Of a DNA stretch of 64,000 nucleotides, positions 31,268 through 41,218 are shown one piece after another; position 1 is the stretch's first letter, and every line of letters begins with the position of its first letter. Source of the DNA: Polynucleobacter sp. 31A-FELB (GTDB lineage: Bacteria; Pseudomonadota; Gammaproteobacteria; Burkholderiales; Burkholderiaceae); the NCBI RefSeq assembly GCF_018882405.1, contig NZ_JACVOO010000008.1, forward strand, positions 1 to 64,000, in the 5' to 3' direction. The notes under the pieces were generated by a model that was given only the letters and a program-made list of their open reading frames with translations, made no database searches and had not been told where the DNA came from. A program made the translations under genes and the position numbers.

Positions 31268-31368
31268 TTATCGCTTTATTAGGAGGTATTGCTTTAGTAA
31301 ATTCTACTTCTCAATCCCATGTTTATTGGAAATATTCCCAGTTTGGGTGAAGTGACGATAATGTCGCC

Positions 31369-33288
31369 ATGGCTTTAATCGTACTCACTGATGCAAAACT
31401 GGCTTTTGGCCACGTTGACCTCCTCGCAAATACTGCTTTCTCATTGGAATCTGGGGAGCGTGTTGGCTTAATTGGCCGCAATGGCACAGGCAAATCTTCT
31501 TTATTGAAGATTTTGGCCGGTATAGAAAAAATGGATGATGGCTTGCTGCAATATCAGCAAGGCCTCCGCATTGCCTATGTTCCGCAAGAGCCCATATTTG
31601 AGGCTGAGGAGACAGTATTTGATGCTGTATCCAAGGGCGTGGCTCATGCCAAGGCTCTACGAGAAGAATATGAAGCTCTTAGTATCGGGGAGTGGGATGA
31701 TGCAGCTCACCATCGCTTAGACGAAGTCCAATCTCAGTTAGAGGCCTTAAGTGGCTGGAATTGGGAGCAGCGCGTTCATGAAACTTTAGATCGTCTGCAT
31801 TTAGAAGCTGAAGTAAAGATTAATACTTTATCGGGCGGAACTAAGAAGCGTGTTGCATTAGCTCGCGCTCTAGTAGAAATGCCTGACGTATTGTTATTGG
31901 ATGAGCCTACCAACCATTTGGATCTAGATTCGATTTCTTGGTTGGAAGATTTGCTTAAAGAGTACAAGGGCTCTGTAATTCTGATTACCCATGATCGCGC
32001 TTTCTTGGATAACGTCTGTACGCAGATTGTTGAACTTGATCGCGGTATCTTGCGCACCTATCCAGGTAACTTCTCTGCCTATGAGGTATTAAAAGATCAG
32101 GAAATGAATTCCGAGTCTTTAGCTAATGCTCGAGCGGATAAATTGCTTGCTCAAGAAGAGGTCTGGATTCGTAAAGGTGTTGAGGCAAGACGTACGCGCA
32201 GCGTTGCCCGAATAGCCCGTCTCGAAGCACTTCGCACAACACGTTCGCAAAGACGTGATGCTGTTGGGCAGGTCAAGCTTGCAGTTTCAGCTGGAGATCG
32301 AAGCGGCAAGATTGTCGCCGACCTTCAGAATGTCTCTAAGTCTTACGATCGCCCAATTGTGAAGGATTTCACAGCAACGATTTTGCGTGGCGATAAAGTT
32401 GGTCTACTTGGCCCTAACGGCGCAGGTAAGACTACATTACTTAAATTAATCCTGGGAACGATTGCGCCAGACTCCGGTACGGCAACAATGGGTACTCGTA
32501 TTGAGGTGGCTTATTTTGATCAGATGCGCGAAGGCCTCGATCTCAACGCTTCGCTCGAAGATTACATCAGCCCAGGTAGCGAGTGGATTGAAATCAATGG
32601 CAATAAGAAACACGTTAAGAGTTATTTAAGTGATTTCCTATTTGCACCCGAGCGTACCAATTCACCGGTAAGCACTTTATCTGGTGGAGAGCGCAATCGC
32701 TTATTGTTGGCGCGCTTATTTGCACGTCCTGCAAACGTCTTAGTTTTAGATGAGCCAACTAACGACTTAGACATTGATACTCTAGATTTGCTCGAGCAGT
32801 TGCTGCAGGATTACAAGGGCACTGTATTCTTGGTTAGTCATGATCGTTACTTCTTGGATAACGTGGTTACCAGCATCATTGCTAATGAGGGTGATGGATT
32901 CTGGCGTGAGTATGAGGGTGGTTACGAAGACTGGAAGATCCAGAAGGCGCGCTCAGACAAGATTCGCGCAGCTAATGGTGGCGCTAAGGCTGAGCCAAAA
33001 CTAGAGGCAAAGATTGAGCCCAAAATTGAATCTAAGCCTGTGGCTGCAAAGAGTGGAGTGCAAAAACTTAATGGCAAAGAGCGTCAGGAGTTAGAAGTCT
33101 TGCCTTTGCAAATCGAGACTCTTGAAACAGAACAAGCAGATATTGGGATTGCGATGAGCAATCCTGATCTCTATAAAAATGAGCCTGAATTAGCTGCCAG
33201 CATGCAAGCTCGCCTATCTGAAATCACCGCTGATCTCGATATCAAACTACAGCGCTGGGAACTACTCTTAAGTCGCTCAGAATCTTAA
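31369..33288 (+). CDS. uup: ABC-F ATPase Uup
   Basis: 639 aa. Two ATPase domains without membrane segments: Walker A GRNGTGKSS (36-43) and GPNGAGKTT (348-356), with signatures LSGGTKKRVALARAL and LSGGERNRLLLARLF. The linker (QEEVWIRKGVEARRTRSVAR) is the Uup type, and a C-terminal coiled coil (about 560-635) is the DNA/ribosome-binding part. ABC-F proteins act on ribosomes; Uup also affects transposon excision in E. coli. A possible -10 box GATAAT ends 6 bases before the ATG. Its stop overlaps that of the permease gene. Confidence 0.93.
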   Translation: MALIVLTDAKLAFGHVDLLANTAFSLESGERVGLIGRNGTGKSSLLKILAGIEKMDDGLLQYQQGLRIAYVPQEPIFEAEETVFDAVSKGVAHAKALREEYEALSIGEWDDAAHHRLDEVQSQLEALSGWNWEQRVHETLDRLHLEAEVKINTLSGGTKKRVALARALVEMPDVLLLDEPTNHLDLDSISWLEDLLKEYKGSVILITHDRAFLDNVCTQIVELDRGILRTYPGNFSAYEVLKDQEMNSESLANARADKLLAQEEVWIRKGVEARRTRSVARIARLEALRTTRSQRRDAVGQVKLAVSAGDRSGKIVADLQNVSKSYDRPIVKDFTATILRGDKVGLLGPNGAGKTTLLKLILGTIAPDSGTATMGTRIEVAYFDQMREGLDLNASLEDYISPGSEWIEINGNKKHVKSYLSDFLFAPERTNSPVSTLSGGERNRLLLARLFARPANVLVLDEPTNDLDIDTLDLLEQLLQDYKGTVFLVSHDRYFLDNVVTSIIANEGDGFWREYEGGYEDWKIQKARSDKIRAANGGAKAEPKLEAKIEPKIESKPVAAKSGVQKLNGKERQELEVLPLQIETLETEQADIGIAMSNPDLYKNEPELAASMQARLSEITADLDIKLQRWELLLSRSES

Positions 33289-34592
33289 TGTGACTTGAGG
33301 CGCTTGGATTTGAGCCGTGAAAATGCCTCAAGTCCAAAAGATGCGACAAGGGCAATGAGTAGGGCGATAGCGCTTGATGGTGCAGTTTTAATTGTATTTA
33401 TTAGCAGCGCAGTAAATAAGCTTAGATTGATTGCAATTGCACACCACAGAATTTTTGGGTTCGCTCCAGTATGTTTGTGTACTCGAATGTGTCCGTATGT
33501 AATCACTGCGTAAACTAATAGAAAAGCTAGGCTAGCCATTTGACCCACTTCACTCAAGGGAAAAATTAATGCTAAAACAGTTACCCCAATTGATGAGATA
33601 GTCAGTGCGTGAAGATTATTTTTAAGCACGGTATTACCCAGGGCGCTAGAGATTTCTTTCTTTCTTGCTACATCAGCTGCGATATTGGATGCTGCAAAAA
33701 TAGTAGCATTGACGGCTGCGGCACAGGCCAGCAAAGCCGAAATACTGATCACAATAAACCCAGGCTTTCCCGCTATCAATCTTGCTGCATCAGCTAGTAC
33801 GTGGCCATTATCAATTTGCATCACGTTTAAGGGCATGAGCATTACAACAGCCATGCTTACTGCTAAGTAGGCAATCGTCACCAGTATCAGGGCTGAAAAC
33901 ATCGCAAGCGGCAACTCTTTTTGTGGACTCTTCATGGCTGATGAGGAGTTTGTCACTACACCAAACCCTTGGAAATTAATATAAAGAATCCCCGCTGCCA
34001 CTGCAATGCCTTCAATCGATCTACTCCCCATCTGAAGGTTTTTAAAATCAGCTTGTTGAAAGCCCATTGCTGAAAATACTAATAAGCTAATTACAACCAG
34101 GCCAATTGCTAAAGCTTCGGCTCTACCGACAAGGCTTGGGCCCAATAAGTTGAGGAAGGTGCAAATCACAATAATGGCGGCGGTGATGCATTTCAGAGCG
34201 ATCGGTGAGAGGTCTCCGCCAAATAAAGTATTGGTGTACTCAACAAAGCCTGCGGCATAGAGTGCGGCTGCGATTAAGTAAGCGATATATTGAAATAGAT
34301 TAATGCTGCCTGAGATGATGCCTGGACCAAAACTCATGACGGTGAAGGTAGCGGCGCCACCACTACTTGGATAAGCGGCGCCAAGTTTTGCATAAGAATA
34401 GACCGAGAAAGAAGCTGCGATAGCGCCAATCAAAAAGGCCAGTGGCACGTGAGTACCAGCATGAAAACTCGCCAAGCCTAAAAGAGAGAAAAGGCCTGCG
34501 CCCATCATCCCGCCAATGCCTAGGGCGGTGGCGGAAAAGAGGCTAATATTTTTAGCTTGCTTATTGGTGTTTTTAAGTAAATCTGAGTTCAA
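33285..34592 (-). CDS. APC-superfamily amino-acid permease
   Basis: 435 aa with about 12 membrane helices. The first helix has GIGGMMGAGLFSLLG, the family's substrate-binding glycine motif, and VYSYAKLGAAYPSSGGAATF follows, as in amino-acid/polyamine transporters. It moves amino acids or related amines across the inner membrane; the substrate cannot be read from sequence. The stop overlaps the convergent uup stop by 4 bases. It starts only 5 bases after the end of cbpM and may be read with cbpA-cbpM. Confidence 0.85.
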   Translation of the reverse strand: MNSDLLKNTNKQAKNISLFSATALGIGGMMGAGLFSLLGLASFHAGTHVPLAFLIGAIAASFSVYSYAKLGAAYPSSGGAATFTVMSFGPGIISGSINLFQYIAYLIAAALYAAGFVEYTNTLFGGDLSPIALKCITAAIIVICTFLNLLGPSLVGRAEALAIGLVVISLLVFSAMGFQQADFKNLQMGSRSIEGIAVAAGILYINFQGFGVVTNSSSAMKSPQKELPLAMFSALILVTIAYLAVSMAVVMLMPLNVMQIDNGHVLADAARLIAGKPGFIVISISALLACAAAVNATIFAASNIAADVARKKEISSALGNTVLKNNLHALTISSIGVTVLALIFPLSEVGQMASLAFLLVYAVITYGHIRVHKHTGANPKILWCAIAINLSLFTALLINTIKTAPSSAIALLIALVASFGLEAFSRLKSKRLKSH

Positions 34593-34597
34593 CAGGC

Positions 34598-34924
34598 TTA
34601 ACCTAAATTCTCGCGGCGCAGTTGATTGCGTAAACGGGCGATTTCATCTAGAAGATCAATCGCTAAGGCAACCCCAGGGACATTGAGTTCTAAATCATGG
34701 GTTAGGTGAGCAGCAGTTTTTGCGCGCTTTAGTGAATCTCCACTAAAGCGCCAGTCTTCTGGAGATGAGCCGGTGGGACTCAGAACACCTTCTGTTACCC
34801 ATGACATAATGAGATCCTCTGGTGCGCGTGTGGCTTGTGAAATCTCCACAATGCTCATATGCACCTCTTCTTCAACAAGACTACCTTCAATCCAGGTGAT
34901 TTTTGTTTGTGTCATGTTCATCAT
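34598..34924 (-). CDS. cbpM: Chaperone modulator CbpM
   Basis: About 108 aa. MerR-like small protein that binds the J-domain of CbpA and lowers its activity. The pattern VHMSIVEISQATRAPEDLIMSW and the C-terminal LNVPGVALAIDLLDEIARLRNQL are typical. Its ATG at 34924 overlaps the cbpA stop (ATGA), showing translational coupling. Other starts at 34921 and 34915 are possible; the last is best spaced from AAGGG. Confidence 0.9.
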   Translation of the reverse strand: MMNMTQTKITWIEGSLVEEEVHMSIVEISQATRAPEDLIMSWVTEGVLSPTGSSPEDWRFSGDSLKRAKTAAHLTHDLELNVPGVALAIDLLDEIARLRNQLRRENLG

Positions 34925-35901
34925 CCCTTCAGGTGGGTTCTGGGGTTGAAATCAAAAGCTTTCTCTAGTGATTGATAAGCTTCTTTTTGCGCATCAGTAT
35001 CGGCGCTAGGTAAAACAATGTTGGGCACTACATATAGGTCACCAGCTTCTTTGCTGGGGATTCCTTTTTCCTTGAGTCGCATCTTACGGCCCGTTGCTGT
35101 TCCAGCTGGAATCTTTAATTCCAAAGTCGAGCCTGCAGGGGTGGGGATATTAACGGTTGTCCCGAGAGCAGCTTCCCATGGGGCGAGTGGTAGGTCAAGA
35201 TAAACGTCTTTGCCATCCACGCGATAAATTGGATTTGGGTGGAAATCAATCTCAAGATATAGGTCGCCTGCGGCACCAGAGCCCATGCCTGGCCCACCTT
35301 GGCCAGCTAAGCGTAAATTTTGCCCAGCCTTAATGCCTTTAGGGATGCTGACATCGAGTTTGCGCTCTTGAGTGCTGACATGTCCATTGGCATCTTGCGT
35401 TGGCATATGCAGGGCAATAGTTCGTTTTGCACCGTTGTAGGCATCTGCAAGATCAATCAATATTTTGGCGTGATGATCTTGACCCTTGAAGTCCATACCT
35501 TGGCGCGGGTTACCACCGCGACCGCCTTGGCGATGGCGACCTCTGCCAAAGAGTGATTCAAAGAATTCGCTTTGATCACCTTCATAGCCACCACCAAATC
35601 CGCCGTGACCGCCACCAAAGTTGCCATCAGAGTATTCAAACCCTTCATTCCAATTTGGTGGTGGAGTGAAGTCTTGGCCATTTTTCCAATTGGCACCCAT
35701 GCGATCGTAAGCAGCACGCTTTTCAGTATCTTTGAGAACGGAGTAAGCTTCGCCGACCGCTTTAAATTGCTCTTCAGCACCAGCTTCTTTATTCACATCT
35801 GGGTGATATTTGCGAGCTAGCTTGCGGTATGCCGCTTTAATCTCTGCTTCGGTAGCGCCACGCGCCACACCGAGTGTTTCGTAGTAGTCCCTGAATTTCA
35901 T
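34921..35901 (-). CDS. cbpA: Curved DNA-binding protein / DnaJ-type co-chaperone CbpA
   Basis: 326 aa. The J-domain at 1-70 has the HPD motif at 33-35 (KYHPDVNKEA). A Gly/Phe-rich stretch follows (about 85-135), then two C-terminal substrate-binding domains with no zinc-finger repeats, which separates it from DnaJ. It works with DnaK and binds curved DNA. It is translationally coupled to cbpM. AGGA lies before the ATG. Confidence 0.94.
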   Translation of the reverse strand: MKFRDYYETLGVARGATEAEIKAAYRKLARKYHPDVNKEAGAEEQFKAVGEAYSVLKDTEKRAAYDRMGANWKNGQDFTPPPNWNEGFEYSDGNFGGGHGGFGGGYEGDQSEFFESLFGRGRHRQGGRGGNPRQGMDFKGQDHHAKILIDLADAYNGAKRTIALHMPTQDANGHVSTQERKLDVSIPKGIKAGQNLRLAGQGGPGMGSGAAGDLYLEIDFHPNPIYRVDGKDVYLDLPLAPWEAALGTTVNIPTPAGSTLELKIPAGTATGRKMRLKEKGIPSKEAGDLYVVPNIVLPSADTDAQKEAYQSLEKAFDFNPRTHLKG

Positions 35902-35983
35902 AGTCCTAATGAATTCCTGATTAAATCAATAAGCTCAATTCTACAGTCCTTAGCGGCGATTTCTAGCTTCTTTCTGGCAAAGA

Positions 35984-36008
35984 AAAAGCGGGCATTTTGC
36001 CCGCTTTT
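35984..36008. terminator. Terminator between the UxaA/GarD gene and cbpA
   Basis: AAAAGCGGGCA and TGCCCGCTTTT form a perfect 11-bp stem with a 3-base loop. T-rich sequence follows on the minus strand, so it ends the leftward dehydratase transcript before cbpA. Confidence 0.88.
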
Positions 36009-36032
36009 GGCGATCTTCAAGCGAAGCTGGGT

Positions 36033-37580
36033 TTAACTCATCACCCCGATTTGCCAAGGCACAAACTCATAATCCCCCAAGCCCAATAATTCACTTTTAG
36101 AGGCCTCTCCCGAAGCGGTTCTGAGGAACAGTTCAAATATACGTTGCCCCATCTCTTGAACTGAAACAGTCCCATCTAAGATCTCACCACAATTGATATC
36201 CATGTCTTCAGTAAGTCGCTCGTACATCGGTGTATTGGTTGCAAGCTTGATACAAGGTGCTGGCTTTGATCCAAACATGGAGCCACGCCCCGTGGTAAAT
36301 GCAATCAGGTTTGCACCACCAGCAATTTGACCGGTTGCGGAGACAGGATCAAAACCGGGCGTATCCATAAAGACAAAGCCCTTAGCTGTTACTGGCTCTG
36401 CATAGCGATAGACTTCCATCAAAGGTCCCGTGCCACCTTTCATAGAGGAGCCAAGTGACTTTTCAAAAATATTGGCTAGGCCGCCAATTTGATTCCCAGG
36501 ACTCACTTGCCCATTGATTTGGACATCGCGGCCGACAGAGTACTCATCTTTCCACCAACGAATGCGTTGGATTAATTTCTCACCAATGCTCTTGCTCGCT
36601 GCTCGACGGGTGAGTGTATGTTCAACGCCATAGATCTCGGGCGTTTCAGAAAGGATCCCCGTGCCACCATGGCGAGACAAAATATCAATCGCGGCGCCTA
36701 AGGCTGGGTTCGCTGTGATTGAAGAGAACCCATCTGATCCACCGCATTGCAAGCCAACGCAAAGATGGCTTGCGGACACTGTCTGACGCTTTGCCTTGTT
36801 GGCTTCTGGAAGGAGTGCTTTGACCGCTTCAATTCCTGCTTCAATAGTTTTGCGTGTGCCACCAGTCTCTTGCATGATGAAGGTGTGCAAGGTAGAGTTT
36901 TCCTGCAGAGCCTCTTGCTCCATCAATCCTTTGAGTTGATTGCGCTCACAACCTAAGCCAATAATCAGGGCAGCAGCGAGGTTGGGGTGCTGTGCATAGC
37001 CTGCCATCGTTCTGCGAAGTAGTTGCATGGGTTCGCCGCTCATCTCCATGCCGCAACCAATGCCATGACTAAAAGCGACAACACCATCAATATTGGGAAA
37101 GTCTTTTAAGCGTTCAGGCGTAAACCATTCCGCTATTTTGTTGACGACCGTTGCAGAGCAATTGACTGTGGATAGGATACCAATGAAATTACGAGTGCCC
37201 ACTTTTCCATTGGCACGGACGAAGCCTTGGAATGTTGCGCGCTCAGACTCTGGCAGAAGGGTGGTGGGCTTGTATTCGCTGGCATAGGTATAGTCGCGAT
37301 CGAATTCTCGAAACTCGGTATTGTGACTATGAACCATCGTGCCAGCCTCAATATCAGTGTTGGCAAATCCTACAGTCACGTTGTATTTCAGGATGGGTTC
37401 GCCTTTGGCAATTTTTTTGGCTGCAATTTTGTAGCCTGCGGGAACCTGACTGCGACTAGTGAAATTTTCGCTTGGCACAGATTCACCAATTGCCACATCT
37501 ACTCGGGCAACTACGATATTGTCATTAGGATGAAGCCGAATAATGGGCCCAATTAGGCGCTTTTCTGAAATCTCGATCAT
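36033..37580 (-). CDS. UxaA/GarD-family sugar-acid dehydratase
   Basis: 515 aa. An N-terminal SAF-like domain (about 1-95, IVVARVDVAIGESV) is joined to the large dehydratase domain, as in altronate (UxaA) and galactarate (GarD) dehydratases. Seen motifs include SHGIGCGMEMSGEP, LGLQCGGSDGFSSITANPAL-type and the C-terminal EFVPWQIGV. These enzymes remove water from hexonates or hexarates. The exact substrate is not determined by sequence alone. No other uronate-pathway gene is adjacent. A strong terminator follows. Confidence 0.88.
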   Translation of the reverse strand: MIEISEKRLIGPIIRLHPNDNIVVARVDVAIGESVPSENFTSRSQVPAGYKIAAKKIAKGEPILKYNVTVGFANTDIEAGTMVHSHNTEFREFDRDYTYASEYKPTTLLPESERATFQGFVRANGKVGTRNFIGILSTVNCSATVVNKIAEWFTPERLKDFPNIDGVVAFSHGIGCGMEMSGEPMQLLRRTMAGYAQHPNLAAALIIGLGCERNQLKGLMEQEALQENSTLHTFIMQETGGTRKTIEAGIEAVKALLPEANKAKRQTVSASHLCVGLQCGGSDGFSSITANPALGAAIDILSRHGGTGILSETPEIYGVEHTLTRRAASKSIGEKLIQRIRWWKDEYSVGRDVQINGQVSPGNQIGGLANIFEKSLGSSMKGGTGPLMEVYRYAEPVTAKGFVFMDTPGFDPVSATGQIAGGANLIAFTTGRGSMFGSKPAPCIKLATNTPMYERLTEDMDINCGEILDGTVSVQEMGQRIFELFLRTASGEASKSELLGLGDYEFVPWQIGVMS

Positions 37581-37646
37581 GGGGGTGTATTCAAATTGAT
37601 GGGTTCGTCAGTCAGAAGATCATCGTAAGACGCAAACAGCAAATTT

Positions 37647-38348
37647 TTAATGACTCAGGTCAAAGATAATGACTTCAGCATCATTGCCGCCGCTGATGAG
37701 TAGGTCGCTCTCGTTTTCTATTAGCAGGGCATCGCCACCAGACAGAGGGATGCCATTGATCTGTAGCGACCCCTTCACGAGATGGGCATAGGCTTTACGC
37801 CCTGGATCGAGATCTAACTTCTGGGATTGAGATCCATTAAATAGACCTGCGTACACCTTGGCATCCGCATGAATTTTTACCGCATTACCTGATCCATCTG
37901 GCGAGGCAATCAAGCACAGCTTGCCTTGCTTGTCTGCAAGTGGAATAGATTTTTGCTCGTAACTCGGAGGTATTTCCATCACGTTTGGCTCAATCCAAAT
38001 CTGGAGGAAATGGGTGGTTTGATCTTTAGCGTGATTGAACTCGCTATGGGTAACGCCAGTGCCAGCACTCATGCGCTGAACATCCCCAGGCGGAATGCCT
38101 TTGACATTTCCCATGCTGTCTTCGTGAGCTAATTCACCAGATAGAACATAGCTGATGATTTCCATATTGCGGTGACCATGTTTGCCAAATCCCATGCCTG
38201 CAGCTACCCGATCTTCATTGATTACCCTTAAATTGCCCCAGCCCATAAATTGAGGGTCGTGATAGCCGGCAAAAGAGAAGGAATGAAAGCTTTTAAGCCA
38301 TCCATGGTCAGCGTAGCCGCGGTCTTGAGCTTTTCTGAGGGTTAGCAT
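37647..38348 (-). CDS. Pirin family protein
   Basis: 233 aa, bicupin. The N-terminal cupin carries the metal ligands in FGKHGHRNMEIISYVLSGEL and GVTHSEFNH. Bacterial pirins such as YhhW are quercetin dioxygenase-like or regulatory; the role here is unknown. It is divergent from the TAXI gene. A dyad GATAA-N5-TTATC lies in the gap. Confidence 0.92.
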   Translation of the reverse strand: MLTLRKAQDRGYADHGWLKSFHSFSFAGYHDPQFMGWGNLRVINEDRVAAGMGFGKHGHRNMEIISYVLSGELAHEDSMGNVKGIPPGDVQRMSAGTGVTHSEFNHAKDQTTHFLQIWIEPNVMEIPPSYEQKSIPLADKQGKLCLIASPDGSGNAVKIHADAKVYAGLFNGSQSQKLDLDPGRKAYAHLVKGSLQINGIPLSGGDALLIENESDLLISGGNDAEVIIFDLSH

Positions 38349-38371
38349 GATGAAGGTCTTTTCTGGAATAG

Positions 38372-38386
38372 GATAAGCACATTATC
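38372..38386. promoter_or_regulatory. Dyad between pirin and the TAXI gene
   Basis: GATAA-GCACA-TTATC is a perfect 5-bp dyad in the 72-base divergent gap. With ATGATAAT (minus strand) next to it, it loosely resembles a Fur site, but the match is only moderate. Confidence 0.3.
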
Positions 38387-38420
38387 ATTAGCTTTTCACA
38401 TATTTGCTGATTGGCCTTCC

Positions 38421-39827
38421 ATGGGAAGTATCAAACAAGACATAAAAGAAACTTATCTAGGACTGTTTGAGACCGTCCAAGAAAAGTGGAGTGATTTCAC
38501 CCAGTTTTTAGCTGAAGCTTGGCCTTTATTGGCAATCCTCTTCCTGGGTTTAATCGGCGTGTGGTGGTATGCAGACCCTCCGCCCCCAAGACATGTAGTG
38601 ATGGCCACGGGTTCGCCTGGTGGATCCTATGAAGTATTGGGTGAGAAGTACGCCGCCTTTTTTAAGAAAAAAGGAATCACCCTGGAACTACTTCCAACCA
38701 AAGGCGCCCAGGAAAATATCACCCGTTTAGCTGATCGCGCCGATCCAGTGCAGGCCTCATTCGTTCAGGCTGGTCTTGCGAATTCGCATAGTGTGAGCGG
38801 AGTCCAATCCTTAGGCGCAATTGAATACGACCCTATCTGGTTCTTTTATCGTGGGCCCGAAGTAAAAGGACATGATTTTCAAGCAATGAACGCACGTTTT
38901 CGGCATTTTTTAGATGCCAAAATTTCTGTCGGAACGAGGGGTAGCGGCACCTATGAGCAAGCTAGCCATATTCTGAAAGCAAATGGCGTCAAAGATGGCC
39001 CAAATTTTGTTTACTTGCCCGGTGCGCAGGCTGTAGAGGCTTTGAAAAAAGGGCAGATCGAAGGCGCATTTATTGTGGATGCTTATGAGGCTGCTAATGT
39101 CCAGGCCTTACTCGCGGATTCAAATGTGTATTTAGCGGCATTTCCTCGTGCAGAGGCTTATACCCGCCTATTTCCTTATCTTCAGATTCTGAATGTGCCT
39201 ATCGGTGGATTTAGTTTGCAGCGGAACTTTCCTTCTGAAGATATAAAGCTCATGTCTACCACCACTGATTTGCTGATTGATGACAGAATGCATCCTGCTT
39301 TGCAGTTCTTATTTCTAGAGGCGGCTCGAGAGGTTAACGGCAAGGCTTCTTTTTTCTCAGAGCGTGGCGAGTTTCCTAGTTTTAAAAACACAGGCTTTCC
39401 AGAAAGTCCTGTGGCATTACATTATCAGAAAAATGGCTCACCCTTATTAATGGCTTACTTACCATTTTGGCTTGCGGAGCTCATCAATCGATTGGTGTTT
39501 GTGCTGCTGCCATTTTGCGCTGTTGCTTATCCAATTCTTTTAACGTTGCCTGGATACCGCAATAAGCGAATGCGTCGTAAGTTGTCAAAGTTATATGGCG
39601 TCTTGAAATCCTATGAGCAAGAGCTAATAGACAATTTTCAGCCTGAAACGAAAAGACAATATCTTCAAAAATTAGATTTACTGGAGTACGAGGTGCTGCA
39701 GCTCCAAGTGCCCAAGAGTATGGCTGGCGATTATTACGCCTTACGCACCAGCATTGATTATGTCCGCAACTGTTTGAATCGGGGAGTCCATCCATATCAA
39801 TACCAAGAAGATGTTGCGGGCGTATAG
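38421..39827 (+). CDS. Membrane-anchored TAXI-type TRAP solute-binding protein
   Basis: 468 aa. After about 30 cytoplasmic residues there is a membrane helix (WPLLAILFLGLIGVWWYA), then the TAXI-family binding domain starting MATGSPGGSYEVLGEKYA. A second membrane segment (LVFVLLPFCAVAYPILLTL, about 355-375) leads to a helical C-terminal cytosolic part of about 85 residues. A normal TAXI protein is a soluble periplasmic receptor for a TRAP transporter; here both ends are cytosolic, and no DctQM-type genes are nearby. It may sense a ligand or scaffold another complex. Confidence 0.85.
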   Translation: MGSIKQDIKETYLGLFETVQEKWSDFTQFLAEAWPLLAILFLGLIGVWWYADPPPPRHVVMATGSPGGSYEVLGEKYAAFFKKKGITLELLPTKGAQENITRLADRADPVQASFVQAGLANSHSVSGVQSLGAIEYDPIWFFYRGPEVKGHDFQAMNARFRHFLDAKISVGTRGSGTYEQASHILKANGVKDGPNFVYLPGAQAVEALKKGQIEGAFIVDAYEAANVQALLADSNVYLAAFPRAEAYTRLFPYLQILNVPIGGFSLQRNFPSEDIKLMSTTTDLLIDDRMHPALQFLFLEAAREVNGKASFFSERGEFPSFKNTGFPESPVALHYQKNGSPLLMAYLPFWLAELINRLVFVLLPFCAVAYPILLTLPGYRNKRMRRKLSKLYGVLKSYEQELIDNFQPETKRQYLQKLDLLEYEVLQLQVPKSMAGDYYALRTSIDYVRNCLNRGVHPYQYQEDVAGV

Positions 39828-39857
39828 TTCGTTAATATCAATGAATACGCGGCTCTT

Positions 39858-41213
39858 ATGAAACCATACGATCATCCTGCTCGAAAACAGTTGCATGAAG
39901 AAGTGCATGCCCGACCCCCTATTGCGCTTTGGCCAAATGAGAGGGTACTGTCACAATCTTTTTTACTTGATGCAGATTCTCGTCAGGCTCAGATTGGGTG
40001 GATTCAAAAACTCAGTGCTGCATTGGGCATACCCAATGATGGTGAGCAAGATCACTCTTTCAAGATGCTTACTCTGGCGCCTGAGCCGGAGAGGGTGCTG
40101 ATTAAATGGGAGTTACATGGTGAGTTTGCGACCATCGCAGCTATTGTTCATAACCCCGAAAAAATTACTGGACCACTACTTGATTCTCGTCTCGCGCTAG
40201 AGAAAAGTTTGGACAATCTGTTTCGCAGTCTTGGTTGTCCAACCATTGTTGAAGCTGGCGGTGAAAGAATTTCTGCGTTAGATATGGCATTTGAGCATCG
40301 CCCTTTGTTTGCAGAGGCTCAAGAGGTGTCCGCTATTTTTAGTGGAAATACTGTCTTGGGTAGCTATATTCTCTCAAGTAAGAAAGCGCAGTTATGGACG
40401 GATTTGCGCTTGGATGAGGATGGTTATATCTCTTACTTCATTCCGCACGACATTTTGGGTTCACGACAGGCTGGTCGCGTTGCGCGTGCAATCGCTGAAG
40501 CTGAAACTTATCGAATGGCGGCAATGATTGCCTTCCCGGTGGCCAAAAGTCTCTCTATGCCACTCAGAAGTGCGGAGTCGGAATTGGCGGATTTATCTAA
40601 CAATATCTCTCAACTTCAAACTGAGCCAGGCGTCCATACTGAAAAAGATGGACAGTTTTTAGGTGAACTTTCTCAATTAGCCTCAAGAGCGGAGCAATGG
40701 ATATCAGGGTACGGCTTGCGCTTTACTGCTGCTGAAGCCTATAGCCAATTACTAAGTAAAAATTTGTACGAGCTAGCAGAGTCCCCGATTCCGGGCGTGC
40801 AATCTCTTTCTGAGTTTATGGATCGACGTTTTCAGCCTGCTATGGGTACCTGTATTTGGACTCAGCGTAGATTAAAAGAATTGTCTGATCGCATCTCAAG
40901 AACAACACAAACTCTGAGAACTCGTATTGAGTTTGTAAATGAAGAGCAGACGCAAAAATTGCTCGCTAGCATGGACCAGCGCGCACGTCTGCAGTTGCGC
41001 TTGCAGGAAACTGTGGAGAGTCTATCGGTTCTAGTATTGACTTACTATGCTGTGAGCTTATTAGCTTATGTCGCTAAGGGCGGTAAAGAGGCGGGCTTTG
41101 CTATCCATCCAGAAATTATTGCTGCAATTGCCGCTCCTGTAGTGGCGATCATCTTCTTGTTGATTAGCAAGCGACGACGCAAGAGAATTGTTGAGATGGG
41201 TAAATCTATGTAG
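39858..41213 (+). CDS. DUF3422 family membrane-anchored protein
   Basis: 451 aa. The N-terminus HPARKQLHEEVHARPPIALWP is the family hallmark. The protein is cytosolic except for two C-terminal membrane helices (VLVLTYYAVSLLAYVA and AAIAAPVVAIIFLLISK), followed by a basic tail. Function unknown. It starts 30 bases after the TAXI gene in the same direction and a terminator follows it, so the two form a likely unit. Confidence 0.92.
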   Translation: MKPYDHPARKQLHEEVHARPPIALWPNERVLSQSFLLDADSRQAQIGWIQKLSAALGIPNDGEQDHSFKMLTLAPEPERVLIKWELHGEFATIAAIVHNPEKITGPLLDSRLALEKSLDNLFRSLGCPTIVEAGGERISALDMAFEHRPLFAEAQEVSAIFSGNTVLGSYILSSKKAQLWTDLRLDEDGYISYFIPHDILGSRQAGRVARAIAEAETYRMAAMIAFPVAKSLSMPLRSAESELADLSNNISQLQTEPGVHTEKDGQFLGELSQLASRAEQWISGYGLRFTAAEAYSQLLSKNLYELAESPIPGVQSLSEFMDRRFQPAMGTCIWTQRRLKELSDRISRTTQTLRTRIEFVNEEQTQKLLASMDQRARLQLRLQETVESLSVLVLTYYAVSLLAYVAKGGKEAGFAIHPEIIAAIAAPVVAIIFLLISKRRRKRIVEMGKSM

Positions 41214-41218
41214 GCATT

